A stretch of DNA of 64,000 bases from Selenomonas sp. oral taxon 892 str. F0426 (lineage in GTDB: Bacteria; Bacillota; Negativicutes; Selenomonadales; Selenomonadaceae): NCBI RefSeq assembly GCF_000468035.1, contig NZ_KI260546.1, positions 62,001-126,000 on the forward strand. Reading direction: 5' to 3'. Shown here one piece after another: positions 46,620 through 55,886 of this stretch (its first letter is position 1; each line of letters starts with the position of its first letter). Below the pieces are notes generated by a model. The model was not told the origin of the DNA, ran no database searches, and was given only the letters and a program-made list of their open reading frames with translations. A program made the position numbers and the translations under genes.

Positions 46620-48125
46620 GTGAAAATTCGGTCGCTAACGATAAACAGCAGCGCCGAGGTCATAGTCAAAATCGTCCGCGAGGTATTGACGCTCTTCAAG
46701 GTGGAGATCGTCGGGCGGGCAGGAGAGGCGGATTACGCCCAGCTGTCGGTGGTAAACCGGCAGTCGGGAGGTGAGCCGCCTTCTGTTATGACTGAGGTCT
46801 TTCTCTTTGCCAATGATGGTGCATGTGAGAAATTTATTTTTTCTGCGGATGGCAAGGGCGATGAAATTCCACGTGCCGCCGTGCACCGTGTGATCAAGCG
46901 GAATGTTTACGAGTTTTTCCGCGCGCGTTTTGCACTGTCGGCCGCGCCGTGGGGAATCCTCCACGGGGTACGCCCGACCAAGATCGTGCACCGCTGGCTG
47001 CGTGCGGGGATGACGCCCGAGGCAATCATCGGGCGTCTGCAGGAGGACTACGACTGCAGCGCGGGCAAGGCGCGGCTCATTACGGATGTCGCCGTGCGTC
47101 AGCTGCCGTTTCTCGCACAGGGCGATGCGCGGACGGTGAGCATCTACGTCGGCATTCCGTTCTGTCTCTCTCGGTGTCTCTATTGCTCCTTTCCATCGAA
47201 CCTGCTGCCGAGCCGTGGGAAGCTGCGTGCCTTTATGGATGTACTCGCGCGTGACCTCGATGCGGCAGCGGAGGACGTGCGCGCTTTAGGGCTTACGATA
47301 CAGAGTATTTACATCGGCGGAGGAACGCCGACCAGTCTTCCAAATGATTTTTTTGCCGAAATGCTCAAAATGGTATATAATGCGTTTTATGGATCGCATA
47401 TTGCGGAGTTCACGGTGGAGGCAGGACGCCCCGACAGCATGAGTGCGGAGAAGATTGCCGCCATGCGGGAACACGCTGTGACGCGCGTGAGTGTTAATCC
47501 GCAGTCGATGCAGGCAGAGACCTTGGAACGTATCGGACGGCATCACAGCCCTGAGGATATCGTGCGCATGGTGCGTGAGATCCGCGCGGCGTTCGATGTC
47601 CACATCAATATGGACGTGATCTTGGGACTCCCAGGCGAAACAGCAGCGGATGTGGAGCGGACGATGGCGGCGGTGACGGCGCTTGCGCCTGATGACATCA
47701 CGCTGCACGCACTTGCCCTTAAGCGCGGCTCGAATCTCAGGCTCAAGATGGAGACGGAGCACGTCGAGCTGCCGTCCGATGCGGAGACGCTGCGCATGAG
47801 CGAGGTCGCTGTGCACGCAGTGGAGGAGGCGGGCTACTGTCCGTACTATCTCTATCGGCAGGGCTATATGAGCGGCGATCTGGAGAACGTTGGCTATGCA
47901 CGCGCAGGCGCAGAGAGCATCTACAACATTCAGATCATGGAGGAGCGTCAGACGATCATCGGCATTGGCGGCGCCGCTGCGACGAAGGTGCTCGGGATTC
48001 GCAGCGGCCGTATGCACTCGGTGTTCAATGCAAAGGATCTCGTGACCTATCTGCGTGATATTGACATCTACATTGAAAAACGCCGTGCGCTCCTGCGTGC
48101 GGAATACGAGGAGGAAACGCTCTGA
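46620..48125 (+). CDS. hemZ: Coproporphyrinogen III dehydrogenase-like radical SAM protein (HemZ)
   Basis: A 501-residue oxygen-independent radical SAM enzyme of the HemZ group, which in Firmicutes is linked to coproporphyrinogen oxidation for heme. The N-terminal 160 residues are HemZ-specific. The 4Fe-4S/SAM motif is 'GIPFCLSRCLYCSFPS', then 'SIYIGGGTPTSLP' and 'INMDVILGLPGETAADV'. It follows fur by 5 nt with a GTG start at 46620 and overlaps hisS by 1 nt, so it is in a fur-hemZ-hisS-aspS transcript. Confidence 0.93.
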   Translation: MKIRSLTINSSAEVIVKIVREVLTLFKVEIVGRAGEADYAQLSVVNRQSGGEPPSVMTEVFLFANDGACEKFIFSADGKGDEIPRAAVHRVIKRNVYEFFRARFALSAAPWGILHGVRPTKIVHRWLRAGMTPEAIIGRLQEDYDCSAGKARLITDVAVRQLPFLAQGDARTVSIYVGIPFCLSRCLYCSFPSNLLPSRGKLRAFMDVLARDLDAAAEDVRALGLTIQSIYIGGGTPTSLPNDFFAEMLKMVYNAFYGSHIAEFTVEAGRPDSMSAEKIAAMREHAVTRVSVNPQSMQAETLERIGRHHSPEDIVRMVREIRAAFDVHINMDVILGLPGETAADVERTMAAVTALAPDDITLHALALKRGSNLRLKMETEHVELPSDAETLRMSEVAVHAVEEAGYCPYYLYRQGYMSGDLENVGYARAGAESIYNIQIMEERQTIIGIGGAAATKVLGIRSGRMHSVFNAKDLVTYLRDIDIYIEKRRALLRAEYEEETL

Positions 48126-49390
48126 TGCTGACGAATGCGCCACGGGGGACAAAGGACATATTGCCCGATACAGTGAACGCGTGGACGTATGTAGAGTCCC
48201 GCATCCGTGACATCTGTGACCGCTATGGCTACCATGAGATCCGCACGCCGATCTTCGAGCATACGGAACTCTTTCAGCGCGGAATCGGTGACGGTACGGA
48301 TGTCGTGGACAAGGAGATGTATACCTTCACCGACCGCGGCGACCGCAGCCTGACGCTGCGTCCCGAGAATACGGCGTCCGCCGTGCGCGCGTACCTGCAG
48401 AACAAGCTCTATGCGGACGGCGGGCTGCAGAAGCTCTTCTACATCGGCTCGATGTTCCGCTATGACCGGCCGCAGGCGGGGCGTATGCGCGAGTTCCACC
48501 AGTTCGGCGTGGAGGCGATTGGAGAGGCGAGTCCCGCCGTGGATGCCGAGGTAATTCTCCTCGCGTACGATCTGCTCAAGTCATTTGGGCTGGATGGGCT
48601 GACGCTGAAGCTGAACTCCGTGGGCTGTCCGAGCTGCCGCCCTGTCTATCGGGAGCGCCTGCAGGCGTATTTCAAGGAGCATCTGACATCGCTCTGCGGC
48701 GACTGCCAGAGTCGCTATACCGTGAGACCCATGCGGATTCTCGACTGCAAGGCGGACGCAGAGAAGCCGTTTATGGCGGGAGCGCCTGCGATTACAGACT
48801 GTCTCTGTGAGGAGTGTTCCTCGCATTTCGAGGCAGTGCAGGATCATCTGCGGGCGGCCGGCGTATCCTATGAACTCGATTCGCGTCTTGTGCGCGGACT
48901 CGACTACTACACGCGGACAGCGTTCGAGATCGCCTATCCGCCGCTCGGTGCGCAGAGTGCTGTTGCAGGCGGCGGGCGCTACGATGGTCTTGTCGAAGAA
49001 CTCGGCGGGAATCCAACCCCTGCGGTCGGATTTGCGGCAGGGCTTGAGCGCGTTCTGCTCGCGCTTGAGCAGCAGGATCTGCTGCCCGTACAAGCGCCGG
49101 CAGCGGATGTGTTTCTCATCGCACTCGGGGAGGCGGCGGCAGCTGCGGCGTTCCCGCTGCTGCACGATCTGCGCCAGGGCGGTGTGCGCACACTGATGGA
49201 CTACGCGGGGCGCAGCATGAAGGCACAGATGAAGCAGGCGAACAAGTCCGGCGCACGCTATGCTGTCATTCTCGGTGAGGATGAACTCGCAAAGCATGAG
49301 GCAGTTGTGCGGGATATGGCAGAGAGTACACAGGAGACTTGTTCTCTTGATGATATTGTAAAACGATTGATTTCTGAGGTGAAGAGCTGA
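48125..49390 (+). CDS. hisS: Histidyl-tRNA synthetase
   Basis: Class II synthetase of 421 residues that charges tRNA-His. Motif 2 is 'FYIGSMFRYDRPQAGRMREF', and the His-A and His-B loops are 'RGLDYYTRTAFEI' and 'AGGGRYDGLVEEL'. Motif 3 is 'AVGFAAGLERVLLAL', and the C-terminal anticodon domain follows. It starts within the hemZ stop codon (TGATG) and is followed 1 nt later by aspS. The hisS-aspS order is common in Firmicutes. Confidence 0.97.
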   Translation: MLTNAPRGTKDILPDTVNAWTYVESRIRDICDRYGYHEIRTPIFEHTELFQRGIGDGTDVVDKEMYTFTDRGDRSLTLRPENTASAVRAYLQNKLYADGGLQKLFYIGSMFRYDRPQAGRMREFHQFGVEAIGEASPAVDAEVILLAYDLLKSFGLDGLTLKLNSVGCPSCRPVYRERLQAYFKEHLTSLCGDCQSRYTVRPMRILDCKADAEKPFMAGAPAITDCLCEECSSHFEAVQDHLRAAGVSYELDSRLVRGLDYYTRTAFEIAYPPLGAQSAVAGGGRYDGLVEELGGNPTPAVGFAAGLERVLLALEQQDLLPVQAPAADVFLIALGEAAAAAAFPLLHDLRQGGVRTLMDYAGRSMKAQMKQANKSGARYAVILGEDELAKHEAVVRDMAESTQETCSLDDIVKRLISEVKS

Positions 49391-49391
49391 G

Positions 49392-51200
49392 ATGGAAACG
49401 ATGCAGGGACTCAAACGGACACATGACTGCGGCACGCTCCGCAAGGATCAGGTCGGCGGGGAGGTAACGCTGTGCGGCTGGGTGTCGCGCCGCCGCGACC
49501 ACGGAGGACTGATCTTTGTAGATATGCGCGATCGCTCAGGATTTGTGCAGATCGTCTTTGACGAGGCGGCGATGGCAGCGGGGACGTTCCATGAGGCGGA
49601 GACGCTGCGTTCGGAGTTCGTTATCTGTGTGCGTGGGGCAGTGCGTGCGCGCAGCGCGGAGACGGTGAATCCGAACATGGAGACGGGCGAGGTCGAGATT
49701 GTCGTCAATGAGCTGCGCATTCTGAACAAGGCGAAGACGCCGCCGTTCTATATTCAGGACGGCATCGACGTGGATGAGATGATCCGTCTGCGCTATCGCT
49801 ATCTCGACCTGCGTCGTCCTGAGATGCAGGCGAATATCATGCTGCGCCATCGCGTGACGAAGATCATGCGCGATTTCTTCGATCGGAACGGCTTCCTTGA
49901 GATTGAGACGCCGATGCTCTGCAAGAGCACACCCGAGGGTGCGCGCGACTTTCTCGTGCCGAGTCGCCTCAATGCGGGCGAGTTCTACGCGTTGCCGCAG
50001 TCGCCGCAGATTTTCAAGCAGCTGCTCATGGTCTCAGGTTTTGAAAAGTATTTCCAGATCGTGCGCTGCTTCCGCGATGAGGATCTGCGTGCCGACCGTC
50101 AGCCCGAGTTCACACAGCTCGATATTGAGATGTCCTTTATGGATCAGGACTCCATCCTCACACTGATGGAGGAGATGGTGAAGGAGCTCTTCGAGAAGAG
50201 CATGGGCATTAAGGTTGAAACGCCGTTCCGCCGCATGGGCTGGGACGAGGCGATGGAGCGTTTCGGCTCGGACAAGCCCGATCTGCGATTTGGCATGGAG
50301 CTGCAGGACATCACGGCCTACGTCGGCGGTTCGGAGTTCAAGGTGTTCAATTCCGTCATGGAGGCGGGCGGCCGCGTCAAGGTCATCAATGTCGAGGACT
50401 ATGCAAATATCCCGCGTCGTGAGCTTGATGACCTTGTGCTGTATGTGCAGAACTACGGAGCGAAGGGGCTTGCGTGGATTCAGTACACAGAGGAGGGCGT
50501 AAAGTCGCCCTTCAAGAAGTTCTATTCGGATGAGACGTTCGAGACGATCAAGAATGCCGTTGGGGCAAAGACGGGCGATCTCCTGCTCGTCGTTGCCGAT
50601 CAGCCCGCCGTCGTGGCACAGGCACTCGGTGAACTGCGCCTTGAGATGGGCCGCCGCCGCAACTTGATGAATCCCGACGAATTGTCCTTCCTCTGGGTCG
50701 TGGACTTCCCGATGTTCGAGTACAGCGCGGAGGAGAAACGCTACAAGGCGATGCACCATCCGTTCACGGCACCGCGCGAGGAGGATATTCCGCTGCTCAC
50801 GAGTGATCCCGGCCGCGTCAAGGCGAACGCCTATGACATGGTACTGAACGGCGTCGAGATTGGCGGAGGCAGCCTGCGTATTTACCGCAGCGATCTGCAG
50901 GAGCAGGTCTTTGAGACGCTCGGCTTTGCGCCGGAGGAGGCACGCGAGCGTTTCGGCTTTATGATGAATGCGTTCGAGTACGGCACGCCGCCGCACGGCG
51001 GACTTGCGTTCGGTCTGGATCGCCTTGTCATGATTATGGCAAAACGCCGCAGTATCCGCGATGTTATTCCGTTCCCGAAGACGCAGAGTGCATCGGATGT
51101 CATGTGTGAGGCTCCGTCGCCGGTCGATGAGAAGCAGCTGCGTGAACTCTATATCCGCACGGCTGTGCCGAAGAAAAAGGCGGACAATGCCGCGCAGTAA
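49392..51200 (+). CDS. aspS: Aspartyl-tRNA synthetase
   Basis: Class II synthetase of 602 residues with an N-terminal OB-fold anticodon domain ('EVTLCGWVSRRRDHGGLIFV'). Motif 2 is 'FQIVRCFRDEDLRADRQPEF', preceded by 'LPQSPQIFKQLLMVSGFEK'. The bacterial GAD insertion domain is in the middle. Motif 3 is 'GGLAFGLDRLVMIMA'. It could be an Asp-specific or a non-discriminating Asp/Asn enzyme. It is coupled to hisS by close spacing. Confidence 0.97.
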   Translation: METMQGLKRTHDCGTLRKDQVGGEVTLCGWVSRRRDHGGLIFVDMRDRSGFVQIVFDEAAMAAGTFHEAETLRSEFVICVRGAVRARSAETVNPNMETGEVEIVVNELRILNKAKTPPFYIQDGIDVDEMIRLRYRYLDLRRPEMQANIMLRHRVTKIMRDFFDRNGFLEIETPMLCKSTPEGARDFLVPSRLNAGEFYALPQSPQIFKQLLMVSGFEKYFQIVRCFRDEDLRADRQPEFTQLDIEMSFMDQDSILTLMEEMVKELFEKSMGIKVETPFRRMGWDEAMERFGSDKPDLRFGMELQDITAYVGGSEFKVFNSVMEAGGRVKVINVEDYANIPRRELDDLVLYVQNYGAKGLAWIQYTEEGVKSPFKKFYSDETFETIKNAVGAKTGDLLLVVADQPAVVAQALGELRLEMGRRRNLMNPDELSFLWVVDFPMFEYSAEEKRYKAMHHPFTAPREEDIPLLTSDPGRVKANAYDMVLNGVEIGGGSLRIYRSDLQEQVFETLGFAPEEARERFGFMMNAFEYGTPPHGGLAFGLDRLVMIMAKRRSIRDVIPFPKTQSASDVMCEAPSPVDEKQLRELYIRTAVPKKKADNAAQ

Positions 51201-51267
51201 CAGTTGAAAATAGGGAGGGCGTCTGGGGACGGGCGCTCTCTTTTCGCGAGGTACAGTTGGGAGGGAA

Positions 51268-51999
51268 ATGCCCTTGAGCGAGCGTGTCAATATACTGGGC
51301 GTGCATGTCGATGCGGTTACAATGGCGGAGGCAGTTGCCGCCGTGCGCTCCTATATGGATGAGCCTACAGGTGTGATGATCGCAACGGCGAACGCAGAGA
51401 TGATTATGCGTGCGACACACGACCCCGAACTGTGCGGCATCCTCAATGCGGCGGCACTCGTCGTGGCAGACGGGGCAGGAACGGTCTGGGCGGCACATCA
51501 CCTCGGGCACCGGATGCCAGAGCGTGTGGCGGGCTATGATCTCGCGCAGGAACTGCTGCGTGCAGCGCCATCGGAGGGGCGGCGCATTTACTTCTTTGGC
51601 TCTGCGCCCGGCGTTGCGGAGAAGGCAAAGGCAAAGGCGGAGAAGCTGTATCCTGGCATCGAGATTGTTGGCGTGCGCGATGGCTACTTCAAGCCGGAGG
51701 ACAATGCGGCGATCATCGAGGAGATCAAGGCTGCGAAGCCTGACCTCCTGCTCGTCGCACTCGGTGTGCCGAAGCAGGAGAAGTGGATCGCCGCACATCT
51801 GGCGGAGCTCGGCGTGCCCGTTGCCATCGGTGTCGGCGGGACGCTCGACGTGATGGCGGGTGTGATGAAGCGCGCACCGCGCTGGATGCAGAAGGCAAAG
51901 CTCGAATGGCTCTTCCGCGGGATGCTTCAGCCGAAGCGTGCGGGGCGCCTGCTTGCCCTGCCGAAATTTGTGCTGAAGGTGCACAGCTCGCGAAAATAA
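51268..51999 (+). CDS. WecG/TagA-family glycosyltransferase
   Basis: A 243-residue GT26 enzyme, related to TagA (N-acetylmannosamine transfer to undecaprenyl-PP-GlcNAc) and WecG. It has 'TANAEMIMRATHDPELCGIL', 'VVADGAGTVWAAH', 'VALGVPKQEKWIAAH' and 'IGVGGTLDVMAGVMKRAP', all family signatures. In a diderm it likely adds the second sugar to a lipid-linked glycan. The start may be ATG 51268 or TTG 51274. A GC-rich inverted stretch with TCTCTTTTCG at about 51215-51246 may be a weak terminator for aspS. Confidence 0.88.
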   Translation: MPLSERVNILGVHVDAVTMAEAVAAVRSYMDEPTGVMIATANAEMIMRATHDPELCGILNAAALVVADGAGTVWAAHHLGHRMPERVAGYDLAQELLRAAPSEGRRIYFFGSAPGVAEKAKAKAEKLYPGIEIVGVRDGYFKPEDNAAIIEEIKAAKPDLLLVALGVPKQEKWIAAHLAELGVPVAIGVGGTLDVMAGVMKRAPRWMQKAKLEWLFRGMLQPKRAGRLLALPKFVLKVHSSRK

Positions 52000-52011
52000 A
52001 AGCTGTATCTG

Positions 52012-52040
52012 TGGACAAAGAATAGGCTTTCCATTATAAT
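52012..52040 (+). promoter_or_regulatory. Promoter of the psd-pssA operon
   Basis: TGGACA (52012-52017) and TATAAT (52035-52040) are 17 bp apart. Confidence 0.65.
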
Positions 52041-52079
52041 TGAGAGCAGTGTAATCATTTGAAAAGGAGGCGGATGCGC

Positions 52080-52712
52080 ATGGTCGTTGTAAGCGAAGGC
52101 TATAAATTTATTGCTGCAGCGCTTATACTGGCTGTTATTCTCGGGATTTTTGCACATCCGTATGCGGCGATTCCATTCGTCGTACTCGCGTGTTATTTTG
52201 CGTATTTCTTTCGCAGCCCTGCACGCGAGATCGTACAAAATGCAAGCCATATTCTATCCCCAGCGGATGGCACGGTCACGGAGATTGCCCCGGTTGGTAT
52301 AGATGATTTCGTGGGCGAGCCGTGCAATAAGATTGTCATCTTTATGTCAGTGTTCAATGTGCACGTCAACCGCAGTCCCATCAATGGGGAGATCAAGCTT
52401 CAAAAATACTACTGTGGACGCTTTCGGCCCGCCTACAAGGATGAGGTCGGCTTTGTGAACGAGCATCATCTGATTGGTATTGACCGCGGCGATCTGCGTA
52501 TCACGGTGAAGCAGATTGCAGGCATTCTCGCACGGCGTATTGTCTCGTGGGTGACCCTTGATGATCATCTGGGTCAAGGAGATATCTACGGAATGATCCG
52601 CTTTGGTTCATGCCTCGAGATTGTCATGCCGGAGCGGGCGGAGATCCTTGTGCAAAAGGGTGAAAAGGTACAGGGCGGCAAGACTGTTCTGGGGAGGATC
52701 GAAAGCGAATGA
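52080..52712 (+). CDS. psd: Phosphatidylserine decarboxylase, short (archaeal-type) form
   Basis: A 210-residue proenzyme that makes phosphatidylethanolamine from phosphatidylserine. It has two N-terminal membrane helices ('FIAAALILAVILGIFAHPY' and following), then 'LSPADGTVTE' and 'IFMSVFNVHVNRSPINGEI'. The self-cleavage site that gives the pyruvoyl group is the Gly-Ser of 'FGSCLEIVMP'. It is the short, archaeal-like class rather than the longer Escherichia coli type. Start ATG 52080 lies 9 nt after AAGGAGG; ATG 52074 is too close to that site. It overlaps pssA by 4 nt. Confidence 0.92.
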   Translation: MVVVSEGYKFIAAALILAVILGIFAHPYAAIPFVVLACYFAYFFRSPAREIVQNASHILSPADGTVTEIAPVGIDDFVGEPCNKIVIFMSVFNVHVNRSPINGEIKLQKYYCGRFRPAYKDEVGFVNEHHLIGIDRGDLRITVKQIAGILARRIVSWVTLDDHLGQGDIYGMIRFGSCLEIVMPERAEILVQKGEKVQGGKTVLGRIESE

Positions 52713-53422
52713 ATTACAGACGGCTTTTGCCGAATATCTGTACGGCGATGAATCTTGTTTTTGGTATGTGTTCCATCCTCTCGACGATCGAAGGACATCT
52801 CGACTGGAGTGCACTCTTCATTCTGTTCGCACTCATTGCGGATGGACTGGACGGGCGAACAGCTCGTGCGCTCGGTGTATCGAGTGAGTTCGGCAAGGAG
52901 ATGGACTCGCTCTGCGACCTCGGTTCGTTCGGTATCGCGCCCGCGCTGCTTGCATGGACGCTTGCCCTAAAGAGCTACGGCACTATTGGCATAGCGGTGA
53001 CGATCTTCTTTGCTGTCTGTGGGATGTGGCGTCTCACGCGCTTTAACGTGAATGCGAGCGTCGTGCACGGATACTTTATGGGGCTGGCGATCCCAGCGGG
53101 CGGGAACCTTGTTGCAATGTCGACGTGGCTCTTTCTCTCACTCGATATCGATCCTCTTTCGTTTGGCTGGTTCTATCCGTTTGCCATCGCCCTCACGGCA
53201 TATCTGATGGTCAGCCATGTGCATTATCCGGATTTTAAGGGCGGCGGAGAGAAAATCTACATGGTCTCCAAAATCTTTGCTCTTGTCGTATTCGTTGGAA
53301 TTCTGTACCTTGGCAGCGCTGCGATCCTGCCCGCTGTATTTACAGCAGTATTCACGACCTATGCCCTTTTTGGAATCGTCAACCATACGATTGCCGTTAT
53401 GGCCCGTGCAAAGGAAGGCTGA
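52709..53422 (+). CDS. pssA: CDP-diacylglycerol-serine O-phosphatidyltransferase
   Basis: Makes phosphatidylserine, the substrate of the preceding psd product. It is a 237-residue membrane enzyme with about eight helices. The CDP-alcohol phosphatidyltransferase motif DGxxAR-x8-Gx3Dx3D is seen as 'ADGLDGRTARALGVSSEFG' and 'KEMDSLCDLGSF'. Psd and PssA overlap (ATGA), giving a two-gene phospholipid unit. The membrane glycosyltransferase that follows by 6 nt may share its message. Confidence 0.94.
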   Translation: MNYRRLLPNICTAMNLVFGMCSILSTIEGHLDWSALFILFALIADGLDGRTARALGVSSEFGKEMDSLCDLGSFGIAPALLAWTLALKSYGTIGIAVTIFFAVCGMWRLTRFNVNASVVHGYFMGLAIPAGGNLVAMSTWLFLSLDIDPLSFGWFYPFAIALTAYLMVSHVHYPDFKGGGEKIYMVSKIFALVVFVGILYLGSAAILPAVFTAVFTTYALFGIVNHTIAVMARAKEG

Positions 53423-53428
53423 AGCCGC

Positions 53429-54703
53429 ATGACAGAGTTTATTCAATTTGTCTCGCCCTATCTTCCAGCACATGTCTTTGATATCGTCATGGTTCCTCTG
53501 CAGATCATTATTCTGCTCTTTACGCTCTATTTTTTCTGCATTGGTTTCTGTTGCCTTTGGCGCAGGAAAGAGAAGAAGATCCTGACGCCTGAAAAAACCT
53601 TTGCCGTTGTAGTCGCAGCGCACAATGAGGCAGCGGTCGTTGGACAGCTGATCGAGAATCTGAAGCGTCTCGACTATCCTGAGGAGCTATACGATATCTA
53701 TGTGATTGCGGATAACTGCACCGACGAAACGCCACAGATTGCGGAGCGGGCGGGTGCAATTGTTTGTGAGCGCACGCATCCGACGAAGAAGAGCAAGGGC
53801 TTTGCGCTCGAGTGGATGTTTGAGCGCCTCTTCGCGATGGACAAGGAGTATGACGCGATTGCAATCTTCGATGCGGACAACCTCGTTCATCCGAACTTCC
53901 TCAAGGAGATGAACAATCGCCTGCTCAAGGGAGACAAGGTGATTCAAGGATTTCTCGACGCGAAGAATCCGTACGATACGTGGGTCGCGGGCACGTTTGC
54001 GATTGCGTTCTGGGTCATCGACCACATCTCCCATCTTGCCAAGACGAATATCGGACTCTCCGCATGCCTCGGCGGCACGGGCATGTGCATTACGACGGAT
54101 GTGCTGAAACGTCACGGCTGGCGTGCGACCTGTCTTACGGAGGACATGGAGTTCACGATGAAGCTGCTCGCAGAGGGCATCAAGACGACGTGGGCGCATG
54201 ATGCCATTGTCTACGATGAGAAGCCGCTGACGTTCAAACAGGCGTGGAATCAGCGCCGACGCTGGGCACAGGGACAGTTCGACGTGGCACACCGCTTTAT
54301 CCCGACGATGATTCGTGAGGGGTGGAAGCAGCGCGACATCCGTATATGGGATGGCTGCATCTATCTCTTGCAGCCGCACTTCCTCATGATCTCGACATTC
54401 TTCATCATTATCAGCTACGTGCAGCTGGCTTTTCCGCCGTTTTACACGAGCATCTACAAGTTCCTGCCGTCACAGCTCATGACAGCCATCATGATCGGGC
54501 AGTATGTCCTGCCCATGATCATCCTCATCAAGGTGCGCGCGAAGCTCAAGGCATGGTTCTATCTGCTGCTCTATCCTGTGTTCATCTACTCGTGGATTCC
54601 GATCATCTTCCTCGGGTTCATCCACCGCAACAAGCACGAGTGGAGCCATACAAAGCATACACGCGCCATGAGCATGGATGAGGTCATGAGCAACGTGAAG
54701 TAA
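53429..54703 (+). CDS. Membrane-bound family 2 glycosyltransferase
   Basis: A 424-residue processive-type glycosyltransferase with an N-terminal helix and three or four C-terminal helices around a cytoplasmic GT-A domain. Catalytic features are 'VVVAAHNEAAVVGQLIENL', 'VIADNCTDETPQIAE', DAD in 'IAIFDADNLVHPNF', 'CLTEDMEFTMKLLAEG' (TED motif) and 'WNQRRRWAQGQFD' (QxxRW). It resembles polysaccharide synthases such as IcaA and BcsA. The product is not known. A terminator follows. Confidence 0.88.
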   Translation: MTEFIQFVSPYLPAHVFDIVMVPLQIIILLFTLYFFCIGFCCLWRRKEKKILTPEKTFAVVVAAHNEAAVVGQLIENLKRLDYPEELYDIYVIADNCTDETPQIAERAGAIVCERTHPTKKSKGFALEWMFERLFAMDKEYDAIAIFDADNLVHPNFLKEMNNRLLKGDKVIQGFLDAKNPYDTWVAGTFAIAFWVIDHISHLAKTNIGLSACLGGTGMCITTDVLKRHGWRATCLTEDMEFTMKLLAEGIKTTWAHDAIVYDEKPLTFKQAWNQRRRWAQGQFDVAHRFIPTMIREGWKQRDIRIWDGCIYLLQPHFLMISTFFIIISYVQLAFPPFYTSIYKFLPSQLMTAIMIGQYVLPMIILIKVRAKLKAWFYLLLYPVFIYSWIPIIFLGFIHRNKHEWSHTKHTRAMSMDEVMSNVK

Positions 54704-54708
54704 CACAA

Positions 54709-54740
54709 AAGGCTGCTGCATACGTGCGGCAGCCTCTTTT
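54709..54740 (+). terminator. Rho-independent terminator after the membrane glycosyltransferase
   Basis: AGGCTGC (from 54710) pairs with GGCAGCCT (ending 54735), followed by CTTTT. Confidence 0.7.
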
Positions 54741-54768
54741 CAATCAAGCATTGCAATAGGAGAACACT

Positions 54769-55149
54769 ATGTATACATTACGCGTCGAAGGGGCATTCGA
54801 GGCGGCGCACCGCGTCGTGAACTATCCCGGCAAATGCGACCGTCTGCACGGACACAACTGGGTGGTTGAGGCGACCTTTCAGGGGACGCAGCTCGATGAA
54901 CTCGGTATGCTGATCGACTTCAAGATTGCAAAGAAAACACTTGCTGAGGTGCTCGACGACTTCGATCACTACTATCTGAACGAGTTTCCTCCGTTCAACG
55001 AGGGTGTCAACCCCACGGCGGAGAACCTTGCCCGCATCATTTTCGAGCGCCTTGCGGCGCGTGAGGAAATTGCGGCATCTCCCGCAGACCTTACAGCGCT
55101 GACCGTCTGGGAGTCGCCGAAGTCCTCTGTCACCTATACGAAGGGCTGA
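54769..55149 (+). CDS. queD: 6-carboxytetrahydropterin synthase (QueD)
   Basis: A 126-residue zinc enzyme that makes 6-carboxy-5,6,7,8-tetrahydropterin in the pathway to 7-deazaguanine and queuosine. Zinc ligands lie at His15 ('EAAHRVVNYP') and in 'CDRLHGHNW', where the catalytic Cys is also present. 'LIDFKIAKKTL' and 'PTAENLARIIFERL' are typical. queE follows 1 nt after its stop. No queC or queF is in the window. Confidence 0.95.
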   Translation: MYTLRVEGAFEAAHRVVNYPGKCDRLHGHNWVVEATFQGTQLDELGMLIDFKIAKKTLAEVLDDFDHYYLNEFPPFNEGVNPTAENLARIIFERLAAREEIAASPADLTALTVWESPKSSVTYTKG

Positions 55150-55150
55150 T

Positions 55151-55882
55151 ATGCGCGAGAACATCATCGAAATTTTTTCCTCCATACAGGGGGAGGGGAA
55201 ATACGTCGGCTGTCGTCAGGTTTTCGTTCGCCTGGAGGGCTGCAATCTCGACTGCACATACTGTGATACGGAGAACGAGGTCGGACGTCATCCGCACTGT
55301 ATGGTCGAGGAGCGGGTGGGGTCGCACAAACTCGTTCCGTACGAAAATCCGCTTTCTGCAGAGCAGGCGGCGGAGATCATCATGCGGCTTGCGGGCAAAG
55401 TTCCGCATCACTCGCTGAGCATCACGGGCGGAGAGCCGCTGCTCCATGTGAGCTTTATCCGTGCACTTGCCGCGCGTGTTTCTTTGCCGATCTTTCTTGA
55501 GACGAACGGCACACTTGACAAAGCCCTTGCGGAATGCATTGACTGTATTTCACATGTCAGCATGGATCTGAAGCTGCCGGACGTGCTGTCTGCACCCGTC
55601 TGGGATGCACATGCGCGCTTCCTGGCCGTTGCGAGAACAAAGGATGTCTATGTCAAGGTCGTTGTTGCCGCAGAAACGCACGATGAGGATGTGGAGCATG
55701 CGGCTCGCCTCGTTGCAAAGACTGCCCCCGAGACGCTCCTTGTCCTCCAGCCGGTGACACCCTATGGCGGCTGCAGCGCACCGAGTCCCGCACGCCTCCT
55801 CGAACTCCAACGCATTGCTCTGCGGCATCTCCCCGATGTCCGCATCATCCCGCAGACCCACCGCATGATGGATTTGTTGTAG
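55151..55882 (+). CDS. queE: 7-carboxy-7-deazaguanine synthase (QueE)
   Basis: Radical SAM enzyme of 243 residues that makes 7-carboxy-7-deazaguanine from the queD product. The start 'IIEIFSSIQGEGKYVGCRQV' is diagnostic. The cluster-binding motif CxxxCxxC is 'LEGCNLDCTYCDT', and 'SITGGEPLLH' is typical. It is translated with queD. Its stop lies 4 nt from the convergent end of the reverse-strand cassette. Confidence 0.95.
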   Translation: MRENIIEIFSSIQGEGKYVGCRQVFVRLEGCNLDCTYCDTENEVGRHPHCMVEERVGSHKLVPYENPLSAEQAAEIIMRLAGKVPHHSLSITGGEPLLHVSFIRALAARVSLPIFLETNGTLDKALAECIDCISHVSMDLKLPDVLSAPVWDAHARFLAVARTKDVYVKVVVAAETHDEDVEHAARLVAKTAPETLLVLQPVTPYGGCSAPSPARLLELQRIALRHLPDVRIIPQTHRMMDLL

Positions 55883-55886
55883 GATG